DNA of 64,000 bases from Candidatus Defluviilinea gracilis (GCA_016716235.1 JADJWS010000001.1:2108001-2172000); one strand, 5' to 3'; positions 49,319-58,452 are shown, counted from the stretch's first letter. The notes: a model not told the origin generated them from the sequence alone. Program-made: numbers and translations.

Positions 49319-50337
49319 AGGATGGCGCGGCGCAAGTTCCACGTGTCCCCATAGCGGACGTGATTGACCCAGCCTTGCGCGGAGGCGGTTAGTTGGTCGC
49401 GCGCAATTTTTCCACCATGATATGCCAACAACAAGCGACGATATTTTCTTTGAAAGGCGATCCCTTTTCGTTGTTTCAATCTTCGGTGAGTTGGAAAGAC
49501 CGAGAACCCGAGGAATGGGATCCCCTCCGTGACGGGACGCGCCTGCGCTTTGTTCTCGTGGAGCGTCAGCCGAAATTGTTGCAAGCGTTGGATGATCCTG
49601 CCGCGCCATTCGAATAGTTCACCTTTGTCGTTCGAAAACAGGAGGAAATCGTCCACGTAGCGGACGTATGCCTTGCAATGCAGTTCGCGTTGAACGAAGT
49701 GATCGAACGGATTCAAATAGCAGTTCGCCCAAAACTGACTGGTGAGGTTGCCGATGGGCAAGCCGCGCGGACGATGCGCCGCAAAAAGGGTATCGCCTGG
49801 GAAGTAGATCATTTCGTATTCTTCAGATAAAATGCCGATGCCGCTTTGCAGTATTTTTTCGACCAGCCAGAGAACATTTTTGTCTTCGATTTTGGTTCTC
49901 AGCGTATCGAACAAGACTTCATGATCTATGCTTGGAAAGAACTGGCGGATGTCGCAAGTCAACACGTAGCGAAAGCGGCGGGCGAATTGGGTTACACGGT
50001 CGAGGGCTTTATGCGTGCCTTTGCCGATGCGATTTGCGTAGGAATCGAAAATGAATGATTGTTCAAACAAGGGTTCGATCAGATTGCACAAGGCATGATG
50101 AACGACGCGGTCGCGGAACGGCGCGGCGGAGATCAGCCGTTTCTTGGGGTCATGGATGTAGAAACTGTGATACTTGCCCGGGGCGTATGTTTTTGCGCGA
50201 AGTTCATGTTGCAGTTCGAGCAGGTTATCTTCCAGCCGATACTCGAACTCTGCCACGTTTGCATGCCCGCGCTTGCCTTTGCTGGCTTTGCGGTAGGCGA
50301 GGAGCAGGTTTTCCCATGAGTGGAGTTGTTGGTACAT
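49294..50337 (-). CDS. DGR-type reverse transcriptase
   Basis: The product is 347 residues from the ATG at 50337 (a TTG at 50385 would add 16). It has the DGR RT layout: ENLLLAYRKASKGKRG near the N-terminus, FRDRVVHHALCNLIEP, catalytic Asp in LTCDIRQFFPSIDH (about 129), the DGR-specific LPIGNLTSQFWAN (about 194-206, SQ rather than the SP of retrons and group II introns) and YVRYVDDFLLF (YVDD, about 227-230). It copies the TR RNA with adenine-directed errors to produce mutagenised cDNA. It lies downstream of TR and avd, typical DGR order. The C-terminal tail is repeat-derived. Confidence 0.95.
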   Translation of the reverse strand: MYQQLHSWENLLLAYRKASKGKRGHANVAEFEYRLEDNLLELQHELRAKTYAPGKYHSFYIHDPKKRLISAAPFRDRVVHHALCNLIEPLFEQSFIFDSYANRIGKGTHKALDRVTQFARRFRYVLTCDIRQFFPSIDHEVLFDTLRTKIEDKNVLWLVEKILQSGIGILSEEYEMIYFPGDTLFAAHRPRGLPIGNLTSQFWANCYLNPFDHFVQRELHCKAYVRYVDDFLLFSNDKGELFEWRGRIIQRLQQFRLTLHENKAQARPVTEGIPFLGFSVFPTHRRLKQRKGIAFQRKYRRLLLAYHGGKIARDQLTASAQGWVNHVRYGDTWNLRRAILNLNSPIL

Positions 50338-50385
50338 GAGGGTGAACGTCTCGCAGGTTGTATGAACTGATTGAATCGTTTCCAA

Positions 50386-50741
50386 AACCTGCGGGACGGC
50401 GAGTACGTTGCCCCGCCTCAGATCCTGGGCAAAGCCGAGGGATTAGGAGACGGGGCTATTCTATATTTGCCCAATCTCATTGCGAGATTGGCCAGGAATA
50501 CGCCCCGCCATTTTTCTAAGGAGCCTCAACTGTGAAGGCTCAGCCCGCACAGGCATTTCGGCAAAACAAGAAAAGCGTGGACACCACCACACGAAACCCC
50601 TGATTGTTGTTCCTGTTATCAGGGTTGTTCCTGTTCCGATACGCACAACGGACGTTCCTCTCATTATTGTTGAACGCGCCGCCGCGCGCCACGCGGTGAT
50701 GTTCGGGCATATCCCCGCAACAGCGGTACAACCGCGGGTTG
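50386..50741. other. DGR non-coding region with TR
   Basis: A 356-bp stretch between avd and the reverse transcriptase gene holds the template repeat (50579-50696) and flanks likely to be part of the TR RNA. These include CCCGC...GCGGG near 50720 and CCAATCTC/GAGATTGG near 50490, a stem that could fold. No gene is seen. A minus-strand open frame through TR is only the non-coding TR read in the VR frame. Confidence 0.8.
50579..50696 (-). repeat. DGR template repeat (TR)
   Basis: The 118-bp TR aligns without gaps to VR at 51184-51301 (offset 605). In the coding orientation (minus) it carries a run of AAC/AAT codons, reading FNNNERNV and NNPDNRNNNQ if translated. TR contains 29 coding-strand adenines; 12 are changed in VR and none of the other 89 positions differ. 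This is the source RNA template. Confidence 0.97.
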
Positions 50742-51089
50742 CTATGGGGTAGTCACTTTCTTCCAGCCGCCTAGCAGTTTCCCGATCTCCGTAACCATCG
50801 CCGCTACATGATAGTATTGCCCTTGGGAAAGCCATTCCCATTTGGCGGCAAGACGCAAGTAGGTCCGCACTTTATCGAGCGATTCATCTGCCGATTTAAG
50901 AAAGGCTAACCGTTCCTTTCCCATTCGGTGATTAGCGGCTTCCAGTTGTTCGCGCAGATCGAATGCCGCATCCAGTAATCGCTTTGTGAATGTATGCCGG
51001 TGCGCGGTGGGGAAGTGATTTGTAATTGGCAACAGCCACGTGAGAAAATCGAACGTGCGTGTGAAGATGGGCATTTCTTGTCCGCTCAT
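50742..51089 (-). CDS. avd: DGR accessory variability determinant (Avd), four-helix protein
   Basis: The 115-residue product is all-helical and basic: FLTWLLPITNHFPTAHRHTF, LLDAAFDLREQLEAANHRMG, DESLDKVRTYLRLAAKWEWL and the C-terminal helix VAAMVTEIGKLLGGWKK. These are the four helices of the Avd/S23-type bundle. Avd forms a pentameric barrel that binds the RT and TR RNA and is needed for mutagenic homing. It sits between the target gene and TR, the standard place. GGAGG is five bases before the ATG at 51089. Confidence 0.9.
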   Translation of the reverse strand: MSGQEMPIFTRTFDFLTWLLPITNHFPTAHRHTFTKRLLDAAFDLREQLEAANHRMGKERLAFLKSADESLDKVRTYLRLAAKWEWLSQGQYYHVAAMVTEIGKLLGGWKKVTTP

Positions 51090-51171
51090 GGATACCTCCA
51101 AAAACCAAAAAATTTTTTTAAAACCAAGAGAATCAGAGCCTCAGAGAACCAGAGACTTCAGAGAACAGAGT

Positions 51172-54100
51172 TTAGAAAAATGGGGACACCACCACACGAA
51201 ACCCCTGATTGCTGTCCCCGTTATCAGGGTCGTTCCTGTTCCGAAACGCACAACGGACGAGCCTCCCACCATCGTGGAACGCGCCGCCGCGCGCCACGCG
51301 GGGAGCACCTCCATCCAAATTATTCTTCTCGTTTTTTCCGTAGTTTTCATAATTCTCAGTCCACTGTGTAGCGCACCATTCCCACACGTTGCCGCTCATA
51401 TCGAGCAAGCCATGCGGGCTTTGCCCGCCGGGGAAACACCCCACCGCGCTGGTAGACCCGATGATCATATTATTGTTCACTTTCTCCTGATCGAACTCGT
51501 CGCCCCATGGATACCGCAAGCCCTTTTCACCGCGCGTGGCTTTTTCCCATTCGACTTCAGTGGGTAGGCGCGCTTCCCATGTTGCGAGATCGAGTGAAAT
51601 ATTTTTGATCGAGTCTTTGTCCCATAGTTTCAACGCGATGTTTTCGTTTCGCATTTTGTCTGTCAGCCAGCGCGTGTAGGCGACGGCTTCATACCATGTG
51701 ACGTTGACGATGGGATGGTTCGGCAGGTCGAACGCGCCGCCTGATTTGGGCGGTTTATCCTGTTTTGCTCGTTTCAGCCATTCCTTTCCGCTGTCCGTAT
51801 ACCACTTTCCGTTCGTATATCCTTCGGGGTCGGCCGCGAACAGATCGAATTGGGCATTAGTAACCGGATAACGGCTGATGAAATAGTTCTGTTTGATGTT
51901 GTATTCAAATTGCGGTTCTTCGTCATCATAGGCATCTTTGTCGTTTTTCTTACTGCTTCCCATAATGAACTTGCCTGCGGGGATTTCGCAAAACAAGAGA
52001 TCGGTTGTTACGCCTTCGCGCGGGTCGCCGAGTTTGGCGAGGGTATCCCCGGCTTCGGCGCGTTCGCGCGGGATGAGGCGGCTTTGTTCGAGCAATTCTT
52101 TCAAACGAGTTTGAACGCGCGGCAGTAGCTCTTTTCCCAATTCGGAACGTTCGGCGCGGTTCAAGCCGATTTCGAGCAAAATATCTCCCGCCAGCCAGAC
52201 CCTGCTCCATTCCTTATCATCGTTACACTCGCGGCTTGGGCATAACTCGGCTACCAGCGCCAGAGGTCCATCAATCGAACCGCGAATATACACGCGCCGG
52301 CTGACCGCCCAAAGGATCACCTGCCGCCAAAGAAGTTGATTATCGGCAAGTTCTTTTGCCAGAGCCGCAAAATCATCCCTCGAATCGAGATACGAGCCAG
52401 CCAGAAATTCCTGAAAGGAACGATGAGGAAAGGTAAAGACGTTGTTGTCGCGTTCGAGCAGTAATCCCGCCCGCAGTTTCATGGCTTCGATCACGCTTGC
52501 CGCCCAATTCAAATCGCCCTTGTTGATGGAGGCTAATCCTTTTTGCAGGCTGAGTTCGCTAATGCCCGCCAGCGACTCCGGGTCTTCGCTATTGATGTCG
52601 GTTTGCGCGTGCGCTTCATAGGCAAGTTTGCAGATCACTTGTTCAAGGTCGGCGTCCGCGCAGTCCGCCTCCAACATCAGCTGCCGCAGGCGCGCCGCCT
52701 CGTGTCCCTTGCTGGATTGTTCCCATTGCCAAAGCAGGATTTCAACGGTTTCTTTGTATAACAACGCGCGGGCATCGGGCAACCGTCCTTTGTGCGTGTT
52801 GACCACCGCCATTACGGTAAGCAATAGCGGGTTCGGGGCAAGTTTGCTTAATTCGCGGCGGCGGACGGCGCTCTTAAGACCCAGATTCAGTTCATCCGCT
52901 GTTTCGGTTGTCAGGACGCCCAGGGCTGTCAATTCTTTGTACCAGGCGTCGATGAAGGATTGCATCTTTTTGTTGTCGAAAGGCGCGAGTTCGAATTCGG
53001 GAAATCCCGTCAGGCGTAAATTCGGCTCTCCATCTTTCGGCTCCACATAAGAAAGGATACGGCTGGTCACGACGAAGCGATTCTTTGAAAATCGTTTTAC
53101 GAAGGCATGCACCGCGTCGCGCACGAACACGCGCTGGGGGATCGTGGACACTTCATCCAAGCCATCGAAAAACAGGATGACTTTTCCCTCTTCCAGTAAT
53201 TCCTGAATGGGCTTGGATGCTTTGGATAGGTTTTGATCCTTCAATCGTTTTTCGATGAAATCCCAGAGATGATGAGATTCGGCTCGTTCCGGTACTTTCT
53301 TGAAGGCTTTCACAAAGTCGCGCAGGATCACGATCACAGGTAGAAGGTCAGCGTCTTCCTTTTTCCAATGTTTGAGCCTGTCGGCGGTATGGGTTGAAAG
53401 ACAATATGTAAGGAAATTGACAAACGTAGACTTTCCGCTTCCGGGGTCGCCTTTGATGACCAGAGATCGGTTGTCAACTACCGCTTGCAGGGAAGAGAGC
53501 GGGTTGGTCTTTCCTTCTCGTTGTGGAAATTCCAACTCAACATCAGGCGATAAGCCTGTTGCGTCAGCCATGTCCCTTGCTTGTTTTCTTATCTTTCCAC
53601 GCGTCTCTTCGAATTCCACTTGGGCGGTTGTGTCTAAATCTATGTATACGTTTGCCAGACCAATGGTTCGTTGTGTGTTCGGGTCGGACGCGGTTAGGTC
53701 AATACCGCGCATTGAAATGCTGGACGTGAGGCTGGCGAGTACCGCGCGATAGGCTTTCAGGGCGTCTTGTGGACTGTGCAGGGCAGGTCCCCTGTACACG
53801 TTTCCCTCGATATATGTCCCCGCGTGAATAATACGATTGTTTCTACCGGTTTGAACGTTGCCATCTTTTACATCCCCTTTTACGAGAATGCTGTCATCCC
53901 CAGCCTGCATGGACGAAGCGTCAATCTCCCCGATCGTGATCGAAATCTCCTCGGCGAATTTTGTATCCCGTTCGAGAATCTTCCTGATCTGATATTCAAA
54001 AGAATCCCGGGCGCCCTTGTCGTCGGGCGTTGTTTTCAAATCCTGGATGATCTCTTTCGCCGCTTCCTTCTCTTCCACCTTGGGTTTGAACTTTTCCCAC

Positions 54101-54216
54101 AATGCGCTTGCGAGTTTTTTTCCCGCTTCCCCGGCAAACGCCTCCCCGCCCTTCACGAGGTACGGTATCAAAACGGTCGCCACCTGTTGCGCTAAAAGAG
54201 CAATGTCAATATCCAC
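51172..54216 (-). CDS. DGR target protein: NACHT NTPase with C-terminal FGE/CLec variable domain
   Basis: The 1014-residue protein has an N-terminal helical region (1-100) and a linker segment (GDVKDGNVQTGRNNRI). A NACHT-type STAND NTPase follows with Walker A GDPGSGKST (256-264), Walker B VILFFDGLDE (346-355) and FPHRSFQEFLAG (596-607). A helical region leads to an FGE-sulfatase domain (about 742-1014; LFCEIPAGKFIMGSS, RLPTEVEWEKATRG, LLDMSGNVWEW). VR covers residues 972-1011; changed residues are H981, D982, G983, G984, L986, F991, D996, G1000, D1001 and S1002. There is no signal peptide or membrane helix, so it acts in the cytoplasm. The GTG start at 54216 has GGAGG upstream. Confidence 0.95.
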   Translation of the reverse strand: MDIDIALLAQQVATVLIPYLVKGGEAFAGEAGKKLASALWEKFKPKVEEKEAAKEIIQDLKTTPDDKGARDSFEYQIRKILERDTKFAEEISITIGEIDASSMQAGDDSILVKGDVKDGNVQTGRNNRIIHAGTYIEGNVYRGPALHSPQDALKAYRAVLASLTSSISMRGIDLTASDPNTQRTIGLANVYIDLDTTAQVEFEETRGKIRKQARDMADATGLSPDVELEFPQREGKTNPLSSLQAVVDNRSLVIKGDPGSGKSTFVNFLTYCLSTHTADRLKHWKKEDADLLPVIVILRDFVKAFKKVPERAESHHLWDFIEKRLKDQNLSKASKPIQELLEEGKVILFFDGLDEVSTIPQRVFVRDAVHAFVKRFSKNRFVVTSRILSYVEPKDGEPNLRLTGFPEFELAPFDNKKMQSFIDAWYKELTALGVLTTETADELNLGLKSAVRRRELSKLAPNPLLLTVMAVVNTHKGRLPDARALLYKETVEILLWQWEQSSKGHEAARLRQLMLEADCADADLEQVICKLAYEAHAQTDINSEDPESLAGISELSLQKGLASINKGDLNWAASVIEAMKLRAGLLLERDNNVFTFPHRSFQEFLAGSYLDSRDDFAALAKELADNQLLWRQVILWAVSRRVYIRGSIDGPLALVAELCPSRECNDDKEWSRVWLAGDILLEIGLNRAERSELGKELLPRVQTRLKELLEQSRLIPRERAEAGDTLAKLGDPREGVTTDLLFCEIPAGKFIMGSSKKNDKDAYDDEEPQFEYNIKQNYFISRYPVTNAQFDLFAADPEGYTNGKWYTDSGKEWLKRAKQDKPPKSGGAFDLPNHPIVNVTWYEAVAYTRWLTDKMRNENIALKLWDKDSIKNISLDLATWEARLPTEVEWEKATRGEKGLRYPWGDEFDQEKVNNNMIIGSTSAVGCFPGGQSPHGLLDMSGNVWEWCATQWTENYENYGKNEKNNLDGGAPRVARGGAFHDGGRLVRCAFRNRNDPDNGDSNQGFRVVVSPFF
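51184..51301 (-). repeat. DGR variable repeat (VR)
   Basis: The 118-bp repeat at the 3' end of the target gene is identical to TR except for 12 substitutions, all at TR adenines: AAC to CAC, AAT to GAT, AAT to GGT, GAG to GGG, AAC to CTC, TAT to TTT, AAC to GAC, AGG to GGG, AAC to GAC and AAC to AGC. The 24 bases after the last substitution are identical and probably include the homing (IMH) element. VR ends nine bases before the stop codon. Confidence 0.97.
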
Positions 54217-54227
54217 AATCTGCCTCC

Positions 54228-54343
54228 GCTACTCTCCAGTCTCTACTCTCCAATCTCTCCCCCCAATTCTCCAATTCTCTAATCCTCCATCACTCCCCAG
54301 TCTCCAATCTCCAATCCCCAATTACCAATTACCACTCACTCCC
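54228..54343. repeat. CTCCAATTCTCTAATCCTC low-complexity tract
   Basis: A pyrimidine-rich near-tandem repeat lies between the DGR target gene and the cyclase gene. It is of the same family as tracts at 30281, 32831, 48060 and 49246. No gene. Confidence 0.65.
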
Positions 54344-56059
54344 TCACCCACCCTTCAACCCCACCACCTCAAACACCTCCAGCGGCTGTGCCTTGCCCTT
54401 TACCGTCAGCGGCGCGAAGGGATTTGCTTCCACTTCATCTTTCACGCGCTCGTACGCCTCTTTGCTGATGAGGATCTGATTCTTCGCCGCGTTTTCCTGA
54501 ATGCGTTTGGTCGTGTTCACGCTGTCGCCGAGCGAGGTGAATTCGAGTCGCTTCTCGGTGCCGATCCAGCCAAGGACGGCTTCGCCGTAGTGAATGCCCA
54601 CGCCGAAATCGAGATGCGCCTCTTTCGGTAATTCGGAATGTAATCGCGCAATCGCCTCGCGGATCGCCAACGCGGACTTCACCGCCCGCAACGTGTGATC
54701 GGGTTGCAGGATCGGCGCGTTGTACCACGCCATCACCGCATCGCCGAGGAACTTATCCACTGTGCCTTCCTGTGCCAGCACCGCGTCGGCCGCGGCGGCG
54801 AGATATTGATTCAACACCGCCACCAATTCTTCCGGCGAATGTTTTTCGCTGTACGAGGTGAAGCCGCGCACGTCTGCAAACAACACGGTGATAAAAACTT
54901 TTTTGCCGCCCACTTGCAAACTGTTCGGGTCGATCTGGTCGAGCACGGCGGGCGACACCATGCGTTGCAACAGTCCGCGCTGGGCTTCGAGTTTTTTGCG
55001 CTCGGTCAAATCGTCCAACACGATCGCCACGCCCTGCGTTTTTTGTCCCGCGTCTTTCAACGGCGAGAGATTCAAACGCCAGTCAATGTTGCCGCCTTCG
55101 GCGCGCGATTGGCTGAGTTCAAGCCCGATGACCGGCTTGTCGCTTTTTCGCACCGACTCAAGATGCGGGATGATGTTGCTCGCAAACGTAGGCACAACTT
55201 CATCGATCTTCCTGCCGACGATCTCCGCGGATGCCTGCCCCAAAATGGACGCGGCGGCTCGATTACACAGGGTGATCTGGTCCTCCACGTCGGCAGTCAA
55301 CACGCCCGAAACGATGGAGGCGAACACATCGTCCATGAGGTTTTTGAGTTCGGTCACTTCGGCGAGCGTGCGCTTGAGGGAGGAGAACAGCCGCGCGTTC
55401 TCGATGGCGACAGCGGCTTGGTTGGCGAACGCGATTAAAAGGTCGCGGTCCGATTCGGAAAATATTCCCGTGCGGATGCGGTTGTCGGTGTAGATCACGC
55501 CGGTCAGTTCGGTCTTCACCATGAGCGGCACGCACAAAATGGAGCGCAGGTTGAAGGCGATCACGCTTTCCGTGCCGCTAAAGCGTTTGTCTTCGAGCGC
55601 GTTGGTGGTGAGGATCGCCTCGCCGGTGTCGATCACTTTTTGCACGATCGTGCGGCTGATGTTCGATTCGTTCTGATTGATCGACTCCTGTTCCCAATTG
55701 CGCGCGATGCGGATGACCATCTCGCCGCGTTCGTCGCGCAACATGAGGAATCCGCGCTCGGCTTCGGTGAGGCGGATGATGGTGTCCATCACGGCTTGGA
55801 GCACTTCGTCGATCTCGAGCGTGGAGTTGACCACCTGCCCGATCCCCGCGAGCGCTTGCAAGTGACTGAAGCGTTGTTCGAATGGGACGAGCGCCTCGCT
55901 GATACGCTGGAGCGAGGTGTCGAGAGTTTTCAATTCTTCAAGAGTTTGGGGAGTTGCGCCGGCGCTGACCGAAGCGCGGATCTTCTCTGCCTGCTTGGTG
56001 ACTGCGATCACCTGGTCATTGATCGTGATGGCTTTCGCCTTTGCCGTGATCGTCGCCAT
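54344..56059 (-). CDS. Class III adenylate/guanylate cyclase with GAF and PAS domains
   Basis: The 571-residue product has an N-terminal coiled region, a GAF domain (VLQAVMDTIIRLTEAERGFL, SILCVPLMVKTELTGVIYTD) and a PAS domain (VFASIVSGVLTADVEDQITL). The C-terminal class III cyclase has metal Asp residues in VLFADVRGFTSY and KFLGDAVMAWY, and LEFTSLGDSVNTTKRI (transition-state Asn/Arg). It makes cAMP or cGMP in response to an intracellular signal. AAGGAAA precedes the ATG at 56059; the longer frame to 56401 overlaps the upstream gene. Confidence 0.9.
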   Translation of the reverse strand: MATITAKAKAITINDQVIAVTKQAEKIRASVSAGATPQTLEELKTLDTSLQRISEALVPFEQRFSHLQALAGIGQVVNSTLEIDEVLQAVMDTIIRLTEAERGFLMLRDERGEMVIRIARNWEQESINQNESNISRTIVQKVIDTGEAILTTNALEDKRFSGTESVIAFNLRSILCVPLMVKTELTGVIYTDNRIRTGIFSESDRDLLIAFANQAAVAIENARLFSSLKRTLAEVTELKNLMDDVFASIVSGVLTADVEDQITLCNRAAASILGQASAEIVGRKIDEVVPTFASNIIPHLESVRKSDKPVIGLELSQSRAEGGNIDWRLNLSPLKDAGQKTQGVAIVLDDLTERKKLEAQRGLLQRMVSPAVLDQIDPNSLQVGGKKVFITVLFADVRGFTSYSEKHSPEELVAVLNQYLAAAADAVLAQEGTVDKFLGDAVMAWYNAPILQPDHTLRAVKSALAIREAIARLHSELPKEAHLDFGVGIHYGEAVLGWIGTEKRLEFTSLGDSVNTTKRIQENAAKNQILISKEAYERVKDEVEANPFAPLTVKGKAQPLEVFEVVGLKGG

Positions 56060-56079
56060 GAAGTTTCCTTTGAGCCTGG

Positions 56080-58452
56080 CTAGGTTCTGGGTGAGTATTT
56101 GCCCGTCCAAAAGTGACGGATGCGGGCAAGGGTGATCTGTGATCGCAGGGCGAACGCCGCGCGCCGCGCTTCCACGGGGTCTGCTGTTCTGGAAGTATAA
56201 AGGGATGTTTGGTGTTCGTCCAGAAGTATTTTGATGCGCGAGGCGGCGTCGGGGATGATTTTTGCAAGTTTCTCGGCGCGTTCGATGGGCGTGGCGTCTA
56301 CTTGCGCTGGCGCGTTCATTTGCCGCAAGCCGAAGTTGACGCTTTCGAAGGATTTTTCGATGGGAGAGAGTCGCGCCCAGCGTTCCCAGTTGAGGATCCA
56401 ACGCGGGGTTTCAATGCCGCTCCGTTCGATGGTGGCGCGCACCACGGAAGGCAAACGATCGGAGAGCGAGTAGCGGCGGTTGAGGAAAAACGCCGCAACG
56501 GCGATAACGATCAGCGTGAGGAACAGATATAAGGTCGGAAGAAGCGAGGCGGGTCGGGTTGTCCCAGCGTCCACAAGTTCATCTTCCAATCTCGGGTCGA
56601 TGGGTTCCTCGGGGAGTTGTTCTTCGCCGATCAATGTGCCGGGGTTGAGCAAGCCGGCCGGCGAATCGTCCTCGCGCGGCGCGAGCGGGCGGTCTAACGG
56701 GGCTTGGTTGCCGGTGGGTTCAAATTCCACCCAGCCGATACCGGGGAAGTAGACCTCGGGCCAGGCGTGCGCGTTCTCCTTGCGGACGGTGAAGGTGTTG
56801 ACCTCGATCTCCTCCACTTCGCCGGCGAATCCCTCTCCGGATGTGGAGCCTGTTCCCTGCGCGAAGCCGACCGCCATGCGAGCGGGGATGCCCAGCGCGC
56901 GAAGCATGAGTATTTCTGACGAGGCGTAATACACGCAATAGGCTTGCTTGTGTTCGAAGAGTATCCATTCGAGTTTGTTTGCGCCGCGCGGCGCGGAAGG
57001 GATGGTCGGCGAGTATTCGATGTTCGCGCGCAGGTATTGCGTGATGGCAAAGGCTTTGTCGTAGGGGGTTTCGGTGTTTGCGGTGATATCGAACGCGAGG
57101 GCGCTGATGAGCGGCGAGAAATCATCGGGGAGTTGCAGGTATTTGTCGGTGACCCATTTTGGGTACTCTGTTCCCGCCGCGCGCAGAGCCTCGATGGTGG
57201 GGTTGTTCAGCGCGGCTTTCACCTGGTAGGTTTCGCCCGGCAGGATGCTGGGGGTTGCGTTCCATGAAACGATATCGAGTTGATCGCCGCCGGGCGCGGT
57301 GAGCATGGAACCGGGCCGGCTGACCCAGACCGGTTGCGAGGGGGAGTATAACAACGAAATCCGTTGTTCGCCGGTGTCGAAGTTAAACATCGCCGCGTTG
57401 GTATCGTTTACCCCGGGCAGTGGGTTGGCGGGGGAATATTCCTCGCGTGTTGTGCCGGTGGTGTACCACTGGTCGTTTGAAAAATAATCGTATGCGCGCC
57501 CGCGCCAGTAATAACGCGGCGGTTTTTTGTCGAACGCGAGTTCGGGCGCTTCCACTTTGAACATCAAAACATCGGACAGTGGGAAGCCCACGCCCAGTTC
57601 GAGCTCGGTGCCGAAGAATTCGCCGGGTCTTCCGCCGCTCGGAGAGTCCAACGCGCTGACGGCATTCTCAAACCGTTCGGTAAAATTTTTCCAGGGTTCT
57701 GAAACGCGGTTCCAGGCGCGGCGCGCGGCTTCGACGCGCAGGATGGAGGAGGGAGTCAGCCATGCCGCGAGGAGGATGAGACTCGCCATGATCGCCATGC
57801 CGCCGGTCAGGTCGATGCTGTTTTCGGGCGAGAGGAACACCCGCGATTGTTTCCATTGTGATTGCTGGTTTAGGAAGTTCAGCCTTCCCAGGAGCAGAAG
57901 CGCGAAAAGAATGAAAAAGCCGATCAGCAACAAGCGGCTCGCGATCGCGTTATCGTAACTTTGGATAATGAGAACCCCGAGAAAGGATGGCAGGCTGGCA
58001 AGCAAAAAGTTCTGGTGGCGCGTCAGGGCATAACCTGCCGAGGCGCTCAACGCCCAGAACATAACCGACATCATGGCGATAAAGAACAATGGGTCTTCAA
58101 CGGGACGGCGCGCGACAAATTCCGAGATCGAAAAAAGCAACCTGCCGCCGACGCTAAGCAGTTTTTCCTCCATCTTCACAGGTCCCTCGATGAGGGAGGT
58201 CCATAAGAGTGGAAGCAGGAGGAGCATGTAGAAGAAGGACAGCCAACGCGCTGTGCGGCGACGGAATGTGCTGTAACCCAGCGAAAGTCCAATGGCGGAG
58301 CCCATCCAGGTGAAGCCGCGAATCAAGCCCAGATCCTCTGTCCATTCGGTGGCGATGAGGCGCGATGCGGCAATCTGCAAAAGGAGGATCAGCAGGATAA
58401 CGGCGGTCCAATCCCACCAGCGCGAGAGAGGGGCTTCGGGCGATTTTTTCAT
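56080..58452 (-). CDS. Membrane transglutaminase-like protein
   Basis: The 790-residue product has five or six N-terminal transmembrane helices. A large extracytoplasmic part contains a transglutaminase core: YCVYYASSEILMLRALGIPA with the Cys, RKENAHAWPEVYFPGIG with the His, and WVEFEPTGN with the Asp. A further helix (LLPTLYLFLTLIVIAVAAFF) and a cytoplasmic tail follow. Such TgpA-like proteins are usually beside MoxR/DUF58 genes, which are absent here. It may crosslink or cleave surface proteins. The ATG at 58452 lacks a ribosome-binding site and may be leaderless. Confidence 0.85.
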   Translation of the reverse strand: MKKSPEAPLSRWWDWTAVILLILLLQIAASRLIATEWTEDLGLIRGFTWMGSAIGLSLGYSTFRRRTARWLSFFYMLLLLPLLWTSLIEGPVKMEEKLLSVGGRLLFSISEFVARRPVEDPLFFIAMMSVMFWALSASAGYALTRHQNFLLASLPSFLGVLIIQSYDNAIASRLLLIGFFILFALLLLGRLNFLNQQSQWKQSRVFLSPENSIDLTGGMAIMASLILLAAWLTPSSILRVEAARRAWNRVSEPWKNFTERFENAVSALDSPSGGRPGEFFGTELELGVGFPLSDVLMFKVEAPELAFDKKPPRYYWRGRAYDYFSNDQWYTTGTTREEYSPANPLPGVNDTNAAMFNFDTGEQRISLLYSPSQPVWVSRPGSMLTAPGGDQLDIVSWNATPSILPGETYQVKAALNNPTIEALRAAGTEYPKWVTDKYLQLPDDFSPLISALAFDITANTETPYDKAFAITQYLRANIEYSPTIPSAPRGANKLEWILFEHKQAYCVYYASSEILMLRALGIPARMAVGFAQGTGSTSGEGFAGEVEEIEVNTFTVRKENAHAWPEVYFPGIGWVEFEPTGNQAPLDRPLAPREDDSPAGLLNPGTLIGEEQLPEEPIDPRLEDELVDAGTTRPASLLPTLYLFLTLIVIAVAAFFLNRRYSLSDRLPSVVRATIERSGIETPRWILNWERWARLSPIEKSFESVNFGLRQMNAPAQVDATPIERAEKLAKIIPDAASRIKILLDEHQTSLYTSRTADPVEARRAAFALRSQITLARIRHFWTGKYSPRT

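Noticed and set aside
49294..50385. Group II intron or retron as the source of the reverse transcriptase
   Set aside because: The motif is LPIGNLTSQ rather than QGxxxSP, there is no maturase or msr/msd structure, and TR, VR and Avd are all present.
50461..50841. Minus-strand frame of 126 residues through TR
   Set aside because: This is the non-coding TR read in shadow frames; in the VR frame it gives FNNNERNV but has no ribosome-binding site, and it overlaps avd.
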